A DNA stretch of 64,000 bases from Brevibacterium aurantiacum (GCF_007558825.1 NZ_VLTK01000012.1:55001-119000), one strand, 5' to 3'; shown: positions 42,364 to 51,739, numbered from the stretch's first letter. Numbers and translations are program-made. The notes: generated from the letters alone by a model not told the origin.

Positions 42364-43098
42364 ATGAGATACCTCGTTGCTCTGATCATCGGAATCGGCG
42401 TCCTGTTCGGCATCAACTTCTTTGCCGACCTCTTCTCCATGCCCCGTCCGTGGGGTTCGCTGCTGATGGGTGCCATAGTCGGCATCACTATGGTGGTAGT
42501 CCTCCTGGTTTGGGAAGTCGTCAAGCCGAGCCACAGGGACACAGCTCCCGCGACGCCCGCGATGAGCGAGGAGGAGCGCGCGAATGCACGCGCCGAACGG
42601 CGTGCTCGATTAGCTGCCGATGCGGGCGTGAGCATCGATGATGACGAAGGATCAGGGGCGAAGGCGAAAGCCTCTTCCACGGAGCCGAGGGTCCCACCGA
42701 TACCACCCGCGGCGAACGAAGCAGTGGCGAAGAAGGCTGAGGTGTCACCGGATGCAGACGAGTCCTCGATCGAAGCCGAACCCAAAGACACCGAACGCAG
42801 CAGCGACCATAACGGCAACGGGTCAAACGACAGCGGGTCGCAAGTCCCAGAGGTCGGCAGGTCAGAAGAGCCCGATAGTCTCACGCACGATGAGTCGACG
42901 GTCAATGAGCCGAGGGCTCGGACAGAGGATGAAGTCGATGCAGAGACGGCGGGGTCGTCATTGGAGAACCCTCCGACCGGCGAACCGGGAATCTCCGTCG
43001 ATGCGCTGAACGGTTCGGAGCCCGCACCGGCTGACAAACTCGAGAGCGTCGATGACACCGACGACCCTTCTGCGAATGACGGAACCTCGAAGTACTGA
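42364..43098 (+). CDS. Two-helix membrane protein with long acidic tail
   Basis: 244 residues from ATG 42364. Two N-terminal membrane helices (about 3-20 and 30-55), a basic Arg/Glu helix (ERANARAERRARLAAD), then ~150 residues of Glu/Asp/Ser/Pro-rich disordered tail. No family recognised. CACAAT stands 6 bases before the ATG (leaderless variant). Lies upstream of the desaturase gene, which has its own promoter. Confidence 0.7.
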   Translation: MRYLVALIIGIGVLFGINFFADLFSMPRPWGSLLMGAIVGITMVVVLLVWEVVKPSHRDTAPATPAMSEEERANARAERRARLAADAGVSIDDDEGSGAKAKASSTEPRVPPIPPAANEAVAKKAEVSPDADESSIEAEPKDTERSSDHNGNGSNDSGSQVPEVGRSEEPDSLTHDESTVNEPRARTEDEVDAETAGSSLENPPTGEPGISVDALNGSEPAPADKLESVDDTDDPSANDGTSKY

Positions 43099-43137
43099 AG
43101 AGGTCGCCCAGATTTCGCAGTGCGACGCGATCGCCCG

Positions 43138-43166
43138 TTGATGTGGGCAGTCGACCGATCTAAAAT
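43138..43166 (+). promoter_or_regulatory. Promoter TTGATG-N17-TAAAAT for desaturase-ferredoxin
   Basis: -35 TTGATG (43138-43143) and -10 TAAAAT (43161-43166) with 17-base spacing; the mRNA would have a ~70-base leader before ATG 43246. Confidence 0.65.
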
Positions 43167-43245
43167 CTAGAGATAGCGCACGGATCTCCACGACGGGCGC
43201 AACGAGGTGCAGCCCGTCGGCCTTTGCTGGACGAGGAGGGCGGCC

Positions 43246-44289
43246 ATGGCGGTTGAAAGATATGTCGAATCGTATCGACAGCTGAGCGGGACAATCCACG
43301 ATTCCGGCCTGCTGCGACGACGCCGGGGCTTCTATCTCACCAGAATCATCATCTGGCTGCTGGCGCTGGCGGTTCTGCTCGCCGCCGTCGTCATCTTCGG
43401 CGCCACCTGGTTTCAGCTGATCACTGCCGGCCTGATCGGAATGGTCATGGCGCAGCTCGGCTTCCTCTCGCACGAGGCCGCTCATCGTGAGGTCTTCGCG
43501 TCCAGGGAGCTCAACGAGTGGACGTCGCGCATCGTCGCCGGACTGTTCATGGGACTGAGCTTCAGCTGGTGGATGGCCAAGCACAATACGCATCATGCCT
43601 ACCCCAATCAGGAGGGTGAGGACCCGGACATCGAGTCCAACCTGATTGCCATGACTCCCAATGCGGCCAGCCGGAGGAGGGGGTTCGGTGCCTTCCTTGC
43701 CAGTCATCAGGGTGCCTTCTTCGTTCCGCTTCTGTTTCTGGAAGGGGCGAATCTTCACTTTGCGTCATTGAAGACTCTACTCACTGCCCCGAACGTGCCG
43801 CACCGGGTGACGGAGATCGTGCTGATCGCGATCCGATTCGGTGCCTACTTGACGTTGCTCTTTCTGGTGCTGCCGTTCGGAATGGCGTGCGCGTTCTTCG
43901 GGGTCCAGGTCGGATTCTTCGGAATCCTGCTGGGCGGTGCCTTCGCGCTCAATCACATCGGAATGCCCACTGTGGAAAAGGGCATGCATATTGATTTCCT
44001 GCGCAGGCAGGTTGTCATGTCCCGGAACATCAAAGACGGGCCGGTGGCACGGTTTCTGCTGGGCGGCCTGCAGTTCCAGATCGAACACCACCTGTTCCCG
44101 GCGGCTCCGCGTCCCAGTCTTCCCGTGATGCAGAAGATCGTCCGTGAGCATTGCGCCAAGCACGACATACCGTATACGGAGAGAACTCTCACCGAGGCTG
44201 CGGCCACGGTGATCGCCTATCTCAGTCAGGTCGGTGTGAAGGGTCAGGACCCCTATACGTGTCCTCTTGTGCGACGCTATCGGGGCTGA
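43246..44289 (+). CDS. Membrane fatty acid desaturase (front-end type)
   Basis: 347 residues from ATG 43246 (GAGGAGGG upstream). Non-heme diiron desaturase with three His boxes: HEAAH, HNTHH and QIEHH. The third box starting with Gln is typical of front-end (delta-5/6-like) desaturases, but there is no N-terminal cytochrome b5. About four membrane helices lie between the boxes. It should introduce a cis double bond into acyl chains using electrons from the ferredoxin encoded 62 bp downstream. Placed next to oleABCD, so it could shape the acyl chains entering olefin synthesis. Confidence 0.9.
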   Translation: MAVERYVESYRQLSGTIHDSGLLRRRRGFYLTRIIIWLLALAVLLAAVVIFGATWFQLITAGLIGMVMAQLGFLSHEAAHREVFASRELNEWTSRIVAGLFMGLSFSWWMAKHNTHHAYPNQEGEDPDIESNLIAMTPNAASRRRGFGAFLASHQGAFFVPLLFLEGANLHFASLKTLLTAPNVPHRVTEIVLIAIRFGAYLTLLFLVLPFGMACAFFGVQVGFFGILLGGAFALNHIGMPTVEKGMHIDFLRRQVVMSRNIKDGPVARFLLGGLQFQIEHHLFPAAPRPSLPVMQKIVREHCAKHDIPYTERTLTEAAATVIAYLSQVGVKGQDPYTCPLVRRYRG

Positions 44290-44351
44290 GGCTCCTGCCG
44301 AGCTCCGACCGAACAGACACGAACGCCGCAGGCCACGAGAGGAAAGTTCCG

Positions 44352-44567
44352 ATGAAGATCACTCTTCATGCGAGCATGTGCGTTGCTTCAGGCAATTGCG
44401 GGTTCGTCGCCCCCGAGGTCTTCTCCAACCCGGAGGGCAACGGCGGTTTCGCCCATCTCAATGACTCCGCCCCGCCCGAATCGGAATGGGAGGCTGCCGA
44501 TGAAGCAGAATTCCTGTGCCCATCCAAGGCGATCCAGATCGACAGACACCAGATACCACCTCGCTGA
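44352..44567 (+). CDS. Small ferredoxin (3-Cys, probably [3Fe-4S])
   Basis: 71 residues. Cluster ligands MCVASGNC and the late LCPSKAI give three Cys in the pattern C-x5-C...CP, as in [3Fe-4S] ferredoxins that serve cytochromes P450 and desaturases. APEVFSN follows the second Cys as usual. GAGGAAAG precedes the ATG by about 6 bases. Same transcript as the desaturase, hence likely its electron donor. Its TGA abuts the stop of oleD with no base between. Confidence 0.88.
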   Translation: MKITLHASMCVASGNCGFVAPEVFSNPEGNGGFAHLNDSAPPESEWEAADEAEFLCPSKAIQIDRHQIPPR

Positions 44568-45536
44568 TCAACCCCGGTAGTGGTCTGCCAGGATCTTCAG
44601 TCCCTCTTCGATGCTGACTCGCGGTGTCCACCCCAGAACCTCCTGGGTGCGGCGCTGGTCGAACCAGTGCGCAGTCGACAGCTGTTCGGCCAAGAACCTC
44701 GTCAGGGGAGGTTCATCGTCATGCTCGCCCAGATCCCACACCTTCTCCACAATGGATCCGGCCGCCAGCGCGGGACCCACGGGAACGCGCAGTTTCGGCA
44801 CCCCGGCGCCGCCGGCGATGGCGATGCGTGACATGAGCTCCCCGATGGGGCGCGGCTGACCGTTCGTCACCACCAGCGATTCACCGTGCGTGGACGTGAC
44901 GGCGTCGACGGCGGCAACGATTGCCTCGACCGCATTGTCGACGAACAGGGCGTCGACGAGTGGTGCACCCGACCCCAGCACCGGCATCCGGCCGGCCCGT
45001 GCGCGATCGATGACGCGTTCCGTCAGTTGGGTGTCGCCTGGCCCCCACATGAGGTGTGGGCGCAGGACGAGGACCTTGAAGTCCTCGGAGTCGGCGTCCA
45101 GGGCGATGAGTTCACCGGCGGCCTTGGTTCGCGCATACTCACCGTGCGCCTGCTCAGGTGAGGCCGGACCGGCTCCTGCGCCGATGATCGAATCACCGGT
45201 GTGGGCCACAGACGGTGAGGAGATATGCACCATCCGCTTCACACCCGCTGCCAGCGCAGCATCGACGAGGGTGCGCGTGCCGCCGATGTTCACGGCCTCG
45301 AACTCACTGGGGTCGCCCATCATTGACACCTTCGCCGCCAAGTGCACAACAGCCTCGGCGCCGGTGAGGGCTTCGGTGACACTGCTCGGATCGGTGACCG
45401 ACCCGATGACATCATGGACGCCAGCCACCGAGGAGGGGCGACGCTGCAGAGTCGTGACCTGGTGGCCGTCTGCCATCAGTGCGCGAGCGACGGACGAACC
45501 CAGGAGCCCGGAGGCCCCGGTGACGGTGATCTTCAT
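44568..45536 (-). CDS. oleD: OleD: NADPH-dependent 2-alkyl-3-ketoacid reductase
   Basis: 322 residues. Extended short-chain dehydrogenase/3-beta-HSD family: nucleotide motif TGASGLLGSSVA, catalytic YARTK (Tyr-x-x-x-Lys), and RPHLMWGPGD substrate loop. In long-chain olefin synthesis OleD reduces the 2-alkyl-3-ketoacid from OleA to the 3-hydroxyacid. Downstream of oleBC by 24 bp in the same operon, which supports the specific call over a generic steroid dehydrogenase. Confidence 0.9.
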   Translation of the reverse strand: MKITVTGASGLLGSSVARALMADGHQVTTLQRRPSSVAGVHDVIGSVTDPSSVTEALTGAEAVVHLAAKVSMMGDPSEFEAVNIGGTRTLVDAALAAGVKRMVHISSPSVAHTGDSIIGAGAGPASPEQAHGEYARTKAAGELIALDADSEDFKVLVLRPHLMWGPGDTQLTERVIDRARAGRMPVLGSGAPLVDALFVDNAVEAIVAAVDAVTSTHGESLVVTNGQPRPIGELMSRIAIAGGAGVPKLRVPVGPALAAGSIVEKVWDLGEHDDEPPLTRFLAEQLSTAHWFDQRRTQEVLGWTPRVSIEEGLKILADHYRG

Positions 45537-45560
45537 GAGGACTCCTCAGACGGTCGGGAT

Positions 45561-48335
45561 TCAGACCTTGGTACGCACCGAACCGCCGGATAGGACGTGA
45601 TCGGCCCAGGTGGCCAACCGGGATCGGTCGATCTTCGAATTGTGACGGATGTCGGTCGGGAACGCAGGAGCGACGAGCACCGCGGTGAGGTCGTGTCCGA
45701 GGACCTCGGCAACCAGCTCCCGCAGTCTCGACGTCAGGTCCAACGGTGCCAGGCCAGGGGAGAGATCGGTGCCTTCGGCATCGAGGACGGCCACCAGAGA
45801 CTGTGTCCCGGTCGGGCCGATGCCCACGATCGAACTGCGCCTGACCTGCTCGTCGGAATCGATGAGCGCCTCGAGACCACCGGGGCCCACCGGCCCGCGA
45901 GGTGTGGTGACCACATGCTGCAGACGGCCTTCGAGCCAGACTCGGCCCTCGGCGTCGATGTGGCCGATGTCGTTCGTCCGGTGCCAGGTCCGACCGTCGA
46001 GGTCATCCCGAGCCGAGGCAGCGGTGGTCGCCCAGAGATTGTCGTAGCCGGACTTGATGTGGGCGGCGCTGACGACGAACTCGCCCAGGTGGCCCTGTGC
46101 CTCAACGCCTTGTTCCAGCGTGTCTGCAGACGAACCAGAGTCGTCGATCGCAGCCAGTGCCAGCTCGACGCCGTCGATGGGCCGGCCCACGCACACGCCG
46201 AGATTGGACGTGGCAGCCGCCGCGGTGACACCGGCACGGTCGATGTCGGTCAGGAGGAGGCCCTCGGTCATCCCATACGGCGAGTGGATGCTCGCGTTCG
46301 GGAACACCTCGGCGATGGAATCCATCAGATCCAGCGGTACGGGAGCCCCAGCCGAGAGCACGAGCTCGACCCGTGCACATGCGGCCCTCTGCTCCTCATC
46401 CAGGTCAGAGGCGGTGGCGGCGACATTCTTGTACGCAGCGGGTGAGGCGAAGACCATCGTGGAATGACCGGCGATGATCGCATCGGAGATGGCGCTGGCC
46501 GTCAGTGTCTTCGGTTTGGTCACGGACATGTCCGGAGTCACCGAGGTAGCCCCGATGGCCGGTCCCAGGAGAGCGAAGGGTGGGAAGCCGGCGACCAGGC
46601 CGGTGCCTTCGTGTACGTCGAAGACTCGGGTCAGGACTGCTGCAAGGGCGGAGATGTCGCCATGGGTGTAGCGCACGCCCTTGGCCGGTCCCGTCGATCC
46701 GGAGGTGAAGAGGATCGCGGCATCGTCGGTGGCTGCCGGTGTGGGCAGCTGCGCGTGGTGTGTGGTGCGCGAAAGCGCGGTCAGGCTGGTCTCGACCTTG
46801 AACAGTTTGGCCTGCACCGGTCCCAGAGGGGACACGGAGATGCGCCGGCCGGGCCAGTTGAAGGCACGGGCGAGGCCGAGTCCAGGCAGTTCCCCGATGA
46901 TCCACTGCGGATCCGCCGAGGTGGTCGCCCGGGTCATGCCCTTCGGCCCCAGTCCGGCATCGGCGACGACCGCGACGGCACCGATCTTCAGGCACGCGTA
47001 GAGGGCCGCAGTGAGGTTGTTGCCGGGCGGGACGAGCATGGAGACCCGATCTCCGGGGCGCACGCCGAGTTCGAGCAGGCCGCCTGCGATGCTCGTCGTC
47101 ACGTGCCAGAGATGACGCCAGGTGATCTGCTGCGCAGGATTCTGTGCGAAGTCCACCGAGGCGATGGATTCGTCGTCGTGGCGTGCGTCGAGGATCGCGG
47201 TGACTCCACGCGCAGGGGCTGCTGCAGACGTGTTCTCGGCAGCAGTTGTGCCGGAGGCGGCGTCTGCTCCAGCATCGTCGACGGGGAACTGTGTCTTCAG
47301 CCAGTCGATGACGACGCCGGCCACGTCGTAGTCTTCGCTGACTAAGTGGGAGCCCAGTTCGAAGCGGTGCACGTCGGCCTGGGGCAGGCGCTGACGCAGG
47401 TCACGCAGATAGCGTTCGAGGAAGACCGGGTCCTTCGGTCCCCACACCAGGAGAGCAGGGTGCTCGTAGGCCGCGATATCGGCACCGACGCGCTGCAGCT
47501 CCGAGTAGGACGGGTGGTTCTCGTTGACGGGGATGTCGGCGACGAAGCCGCCGATCCCGTGGCGCTGTGAGGCGTTCGCATAAGGGGAGCGGAAGGCGTC
47601 TTTGATCTCCGGGTCGAGATCGCCGAGGCCCATCGTCACCCGCAGGAATCCGTCGGTGACCACGGTGGCGGTCGGCAGCATGGGTCCGGCCAAGGTTGCC
47701 CGCAGCGGTGCCGGTATCGGGGCATCCTCGGGCTGGTGGACGGCCGTGTTCAAGCTGATCGACGCGGAGACCAGGTCGGTGTTGCGTGACGCCCACCCCA
47801 GGGACAGCACGCCGCCCCAGTCATGACCGATCGTCACGATCGGATGATCGGCCGACGCGGCTGCGTCGTCGGGTGCGGCGCTCGCGGCGCCTGCCGCCTC
47901 GTTGTGGGGCGCGGAACTGCCGGCCACCTCGGCGAGCAGGGCAGACACGACGGCGTCGAAGTCATCGATGCGCTGGGACATCCGGCGCACCTGGGTGCCG
48001 TGGGGAGTCGGCAGAGACTCATGTGCCAGCCGCTCCGAGAAGCCCATATCGAGCTGGTCGGGAGCGACGAGCCGCCACACTCGTCCGCCGGAACGGGCAG
48101 CGTCCACCGTCGCCTGGGCAAGGTGTCGCCACAGGTACGACCAGGTCGGATTGCCGTGCAGGGCAAGGATCGTGCCGCTGGGTTCAAGCCCTTCGGCGCG
48201 CAGCACCTCAAGGGTGTCGAGGACATGGAAGGAATGCGGCCCATCGGATGTCTTGGCCTCGACGATTCGGGACCAGGCGGGGTCCCACTCGGGCAGCTTC
48301 GGGGGAGCCTGAGCCGGCCGTGCAGGAATTATCAT
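45561..48335 (-). CDS. oleBC: OleBC fusion: beta-lactone decarboxylase + beta-lactone synthetase
   Basis: 924 residues. Residues 1-340: OleB, a haloalkane-dehalogenase-like alpha/beta hydrolase with HGNPTWSY, nucleophile Asp172 in GHDWGG, acid in WGPKDPVFLERYL and His in GSHLVSED; it turns the beta-lactone into olefin and CO2. A disordered Ala/Ser-rich linker (about 340-370). Residues ~385-924: OleC, AMP-dependent synthetase fold with FTSGSTGPAKG, YGMTEG and GRLQHVV; it closes the 3-hydroxyacid to the beta-lactone. The fusion channels a reactive lactone and is typical of actinobacteria such as Micrococcus. An extra Ala/Asp-rich insert (about 140-163) interrupts OleB just before the nucleophile. 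7 bp downstream of oleA. Confidence 0.93.
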   Translation of the reverse strand: MIIPARPAQAPPKLPEWDPAWSRIVEAKTSDGPHSFHVLDTLEVLRAEGLEPSGTILALHGNPTWSYLWRHLAQATVDAARSGGRVWRLVAPDQLDMGFSERLAHESLPTPHGTQVRRMSQRIDDFDAVVSALLAEVAGSSAPHNEAAGAASAAPDDAAASADHPIVTIGHDWGGVLSLGWASRNTDLVSASISLNTAVHQPEDAPIPAPLRATLAGPMLPTATVVTDGFLRVTMGLGDLDPEIKDAFRSPYANASQRHGIGGFVADIPVNENHPSYSELQRVGADIAAYEHPALLVWGPKDPVFLERYLRDLRQRLPQADVHRFELGSHLVSEDYDVAGVVIDWLKTQFPVDDAGADAASGTTAAENTSAAAPARGVTAILDARHDDESIASVDFAQNPAQQITWRHLWHVTTSIAGGLLELGVRPGDRVSMLVPPGNNLTAALYACLKIGAVAVVADAGLGPKGMTRATTSADPQWIIGELPGLGLARAFNWPGRRISVSPLGPVQAKLFKVETSLTALSRTTHHAQLPTPAATDDAAILFTSGSTGPAKGVRYTHGDISALAAVLTRVFDVHEGTGLVAGFPPFALLGPAIGATSVTPDMSVTKPKTLTASAISDAIIAGHSTMVFASPAAYKNVAATASDLDEEQRAACARVELVLSAGAPVPLDLMDSIAEVFPNASIHSPYGMTEGLLLTDIDRAGVTAAAATSNLGVCVGRPIDGVELALAAIDDSGSSADTLEQGVEAQGHLGEFVVSAAHIKSGYDNLWATTAASARDDLDGRTWHRTNDIGHIDAEGRVWLEGRLQHVVTTPRGPVGPGGLEALIDSDEQVRRSSIVGIGPTGTQSLVAVLDAEGTDLSPGLAPLDLTSRLRELVAEVLGHDLTAVLVAPAFPTDIRHNSKIDRSRLATWADHVLSGGSVRTKV

Positions 48336-48342
48336 CGAACCT

Positions 48343-49371
48343 CTACCACTCGATTTCGGTCATTGCGGTGTTGAGTCCAGACCCGACTCCCATGCACAGG
48401 ATGCGGTCGCCGGGTTTGAGGTGTGATGCCTCGCGGCTGAGCGTGATCGGCAGGGAAGCCGGTCCCACATTGCCGAGTTCGGGATAGGTGACCGGGATCC
48501 GATCGGGATCGAGGTTCGCGGCCTTCGTGATCGAGTTGACGTGCACGTCGGAGACCTGGTGCATGACGTAGCGGTCCATGTCGCGCCAGTTCCAGCCATC
48601 CTCGTGGGCTTCTTCCCACGCGGCGACCACGAGTTCCATGCCGCCGGCCAGCAGACCCTTGGTGTCGGTGAACATTCCGTTGTGATCGCCCACGCACAGT
48701 TCGTGGTGCTGGGTCGCGGCGCGGGTGATGCCGCCGAGGATGCGGTGGCCTTCCGGGTGCTTGTCGGCTGGCCCGAGGACGGCGGCGGAGGCACCGGATC
48801 CCAGTGTCAGGGAGGCGAACTCGTTGAGGTACTCCTCGCGGTTGATGCCGGGGCGCGTCAGTCGGCGCAGTGTGGCCTCTTGGACGCGGGAGGCATCCTC
48901 GCCGGCGACGACGAGAGCGTATTCGATCTGGCCGGCGTCGATCATGTTCGCGGCCAGGGTCATTCCGTTGACGAAGCCCAGGCAGGCGTTGGCGATGTCG
49001 AAGTTCATCGCTTGGGAACCCAGGCCGATGCCGGCGTGCACGCCGACGGCCACAGAGGGCTCGAGGTGCTCACGCGTGACCGAGGTGTTGACCATCAGTC
49101 CGATCGAGTCGGGGGAGACCCCAGCCTCGGCGAGGGCCTTCTTGCCAGCGGCGATCGCACCGTCGGCGAACTGATTCGGCTGATCCCAGTTGCGTCGCGC
49201 GTAGACTCCCGCGACGCGCTGCAGCAGCCCGGTCGGCAGGTTGAGCATGGACAGGGTATCGGCGAGGCGCTCGTCGAATTCTTGAGAGGTCACTTCGTTC
49301 GGGGCGAGGATCTCAGTCAGGCCGAGAAGCGCCACGTTCGAGTGCCGGAATGTTGCGTTGCCATTCGCCAA
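48343..49371 (-). CDS. oleA: OleA: thiolase-fold acyl-CoA condensing enzyme
   Basis: 342 residues. FabH/thiolase fold joining two acyl-CoAs head to head into a 2-alkyl-3-ketoacid. Cys130 in ANACLGFVNG is the nucleophile; Glu101 in TREHLEPS matches the Glu that enters the second active site in OleA dimers; His in YVMHQVSD and Asn in GNVGPASLP complete the active site. First gene of oleA-oleBC-oleD, in pathway order A-C/B-D. No regulator adjacent. Confidence 0.92.
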   Translation of the reverse strand: MANGNATFRHSNVALLGLTEILAPNEVTSQEFDERLADTLSMLNLPTGLLQRVAGVYARRNWDQPNQFADGAIAAGKKALAEAGVSPDSIGLMVNTSVTREHLEPSVAVGVHAGIGLGSQAMNFDIANACLGFVNGMTLAANMIDAGQIEYALVVAGEDASRVQEATLRRLTRPGINREEYLNEFASLTLGSGASAAVLGPADKHPEGHRILGGITRAATQHHELCVGDHNGMFTDTKGLLAGGMELVVAAWEEAHEDGWNWRDMDRYVMHQVSDVHVNSITKAANLDPDRIPVTYPELGNVGPASLPITLSREASHLKPGDRILCMGVGSGLNTAMTEIEW

Positions 49372-49498
49372 TTGAGGTTCTCATCCCTTTGCGGGTCGTT
49401 CGTCGTCGTCTGCTGAAGGCCGATGCGACGCACTCCTGAAGCGCGCCACGACGGGGAAGTCCGGAGACTATCTTATATCCCTCAAGCTGAATTGTTTC

Positions 49499-50593
49499 TC
49501 AGCGAGTGAACCAGGTGAATCCGTCATAGGCCATTCCGGTCGCGCAGAGGACCGCGATCCCGGCCAGAATGATCGACGTCACGGTGTGCGAAACCTTCGA
49601 AGACTGAAAGCGAACGGCACGCGAATGGGACATGGGACGGTCGGTGACGAAGCGTCCGAACTGGACGAAGATGCGCCAGTCCATGACGTCGATGAGTGAC
49701 TTGGCCGCCAGAGTGAAGACGATGATGCAGCCGACGCCCATGAGGATCAGGAAGATGAAGCCCATGAACCCGAATTCGCGGAAGAACTCGACGACGCGAT
49801 CGGCGATGGCGGTGGCGAAACCGGTGAATCCTTCGCTGAAAGGCAATGCGGCGAAGGAATCGGTGATGCGGCCCAGCGTGAATCCGTCGCGTTCGGTCTG
49901 CTCGGCGCCGATGAACATGGCGACGGAGGCGGCCAGAGCCACGAGGAGATTGATGATCGTGATCGTCGAATTGTCCGGCCAGAAATCGAGGGACTTCAGC
50001 GTGTAGGTCGATGCCAACGCCACACAGATGATCGCGCCGGCCAGTGCGCCGACCGTAGCGGGGAGGAGGAGATTGTTGAAGAACACGAACGCGATGACGG
50101 CGATGAGGGCAGCGCCGAAGATATACGTGAACACCGCCAGAGTGTCACCGTTCGAGGAGGTGGCCGCGCGACGGTTCGTCTCGACCATCTGCCCCGACTG
50201 GCCGATGTTGTCTCTCAGCTCCGCCTTCGTGGCCCGCGAATCGGTGTCGGCCCCTGTCGCGGGAAGCACACGAGTCTCGTCCTCGCTCATACCGTAGACG
50301 CGCTCGGGTTGTTGGGGATAGGCGCGGGTCGTTTGATCGTAGGCCTGCGTCGGCTGATTGTAGGCACGCGTCGACTGGTCGTAGGTGCCGCCTCGCGGTC
50401 GCGCGCCCGGCGCGTATCCCTGCTGACCGTAGCCACCGGGGCCGTACCCAGGCTGCTGCGGCGCCTGTCCGCCCTGGGATCGACGCTGCGGAGCCGGCTG
50501 CCATCGCCCGATACGCGACGCGATCAGGTAGATGACGAGAACGACGAGTGCTGCGAGGACTCCGATTGAGATGCTGGCTCCGAGCTCGCTCAT
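49499..50593 (-). CDS. Multi-pass membrane protein with Tyr/Gln-rich repeats
   Basis: 364 residues from ATG 50593 (AGGAAG upstream). One N-terminal helix (about 5-25), a ~120-residue Gln/Gly/Tyr-rich region with 7-residue repeats (YDQSTRA, YNQPTQA, YDQTTRA) and YGPGGYGQQGY, then about five more helices (about 150-250, 290-320, 335-355). The soluble stretch resembles phosphothreonine/FHA target tails of actinobacterial envelope proteins, but no domain is certain. Follows oleA upstream on the same strand, separated by 127 bp. Confidence 0.7.
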   Translation of the reverse strand: MSELGASISIGVLAALVVLVIYLIASRIGRWQPAPQRRSQGGQAPQQPGYGPGGYGQQGYAPGARPRGGTYDQSTRAYNQPTQAYDQTTRAYPQQPERVYGMSEDETRVLPATGADTDSRATKAELRDNIGQSGQMVETNRRAATSSNGDTLAVFTYIFGAALIAVIAFVFFNNLLLPATVGALAGAIICVALASTYTLKSLDFWPDNSTITIINLLVALAASVAMFIGAEQTERDGFTLGRITDSFAALPFSEGFTGFATAIADRVVEFFREFGFMGFIFLILMGVGCIIVFTLAAKSLIDVMDWRIFVQFGRFVTDRPMSHSRAVRFQSSKVSHTVTSIILAGIAVLCATGMAYDGFTWFTR

Positions 50594-50807
50594 GAGGGAC
50601 TTCCTGGGGATGGACAACGATGGTCGTGTGCTCAGTCTAAGGAGGATCGGCCAGGTAATCACGTTTGAGCGCCGCAACACACCCGGAGACCGGCGAAGAC
50701 GCACCCGAGAATGGCATCGGTGCCCCAACGCGCGGGTAGGGTGAGATCACGACCGGATATGACCTCGGCACCGCCGAGGACCGCCTAGCATTCGAAGGAG
50801 AATTGCG

Positions 50808-51611
50808 ATGAGCAACGCCCAGGCATTCACGACATCGGCCATGCCCTTGGACCAGCAGATCGTCCTCGTCACCGGGGCCGGCCGCGGGGTCGGATCATCC
50901 ATCGCGAAGGCCTTTGCTCATGAGGGATCGGCGCTCGTCATCAACTATCGCTACTCTGCCGAGGCCGCGGAGGAGCTCGCCGAGGCCATCCGTGCTCGCG
51001 GTGGTCGTGCAGTGGCCATCGAGGCCGATGTCACCGACTCGCGCGCAGTCGACGCCATGCTCGCAGCTGCACACGCCGAGTTCGGGGCGCCCGTGTCGAC
51101 GGTGGTCAACAACGCACTTGTCGACTTCTCCTTCAACGGCGAGGAACGGCAGCCGGCAGACGAAATCGACTTCTCCGATTTCACCGACCAGTTCCGTGGA
51201 GCCGTCGGAGCGGCGCTCAACACTGTCCAGGCGGCAATGAGCGGATTCCGCGAAATCGGCTCGGGACGGGTCATCAACATCGGATCCAACCTCGTGCAGA
51301 ACCCCGTTGTGCCCTACCATGACTACACCGCAGCGAAGGCAGCCCTGCTGTCCTTGACGAGGACCTTCGCCAAGGACCTCGGGCCAGCGGGAGTCAGGGT
51401 GAATATGGTCTCCGGTGGGCTGCTGCGCACCACCGATGCCTCCTCGGCGACTCCGGAAGAGGTCTTCGACCAGATTGCGGCCCAGACTCCGCTGGGACAT
51501 GTGACGACTCCGGAGGAATTCGCCTCGGCGGTGGTGTTCTTCGCATCACCGGCCTCACGAGCGGTGACGGGTCAGAACCTCGTCGTCGACAATGGCCTGG
51601 TGATGGGCTGA
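50808..51611 (+). CDS. Short-chain dehydrogenase/reductase (FabG-like)
   Basis: 267 residues. Rossmann fold: cofactor motif TGAGRGVGSSIAKAF, NN in VVNNALVD, catalytic Ser in GSNL and YxxxK in YHDYTAAKAAL. Annotated as 3-oxoacyl-ACP reductase-like; substrate unknown. AAGGAGAA precedes the ATG. The last 52 bases of the gene occur again at 52966-53017: the 3' end was duplicated, probably when an accessory unit integrated. The gene itself stays full length (VVDNGLVMG end). Confidence 0.9.
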   Translation: MSNAQAFTTSAMPLDQQIVLVTGAGRGVGSSIAKAFAHEGSALVINYRYSAEAAEELAEAIRARGGRAVAIEADVTDSRAVDAMLAAAHAEFGAPVSTVVNNALVDFSFNGEERQPADEIDFSDFTDQFRGAVGAALNTVQAAMSGFREIGSGRVINIGSNLVQNPVVPYHDYTAAKAALLSLTRTFAKDLGPAGVRVNMVSGGLLRTTDASSATPEEVFDQIAAQTPLGHVTTPEEFASAVVFFASPASRAVTGQNLVVDNGLVMG

Positions 51612-51615
51612 GGCG
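51560..51615 (+). repeat. Direct repeat DR-A, left copy (3' end of SDR gene)
   Basis: Identical to 52966-53017 over bases 51564-51615 (52 bp); one mismatch in the four bases before. Offset 1,402 bp. It covers the last 15 codons, the stop and GGCG. Confidence 0.95.
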
Positions 51616-51688
51616 CCAACGGCAATCCCAACACATTCAGCTGAATCGTCGCCGGAGCCGATCCCGCCGGCGAGGGCCGACCCTAACA

Positions 51689-51739
51689 TTGAGAGCCGAC
51701 TCCAGCGGCGGCGGGCGACTTCAGGGAGTCGGCTCTCAA
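51689..51739. terminator. Perfect 15-base hairpin between convergent genes
   Basis: TTGAGAGCCGACTCC (51689-51703) pairs with its complement at 51725-51739, loop 21 bases. It ends inside the last codons of the AbiEi-like gene and is also the left copy of direct repeat DR-B. Confidence 0.75.
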
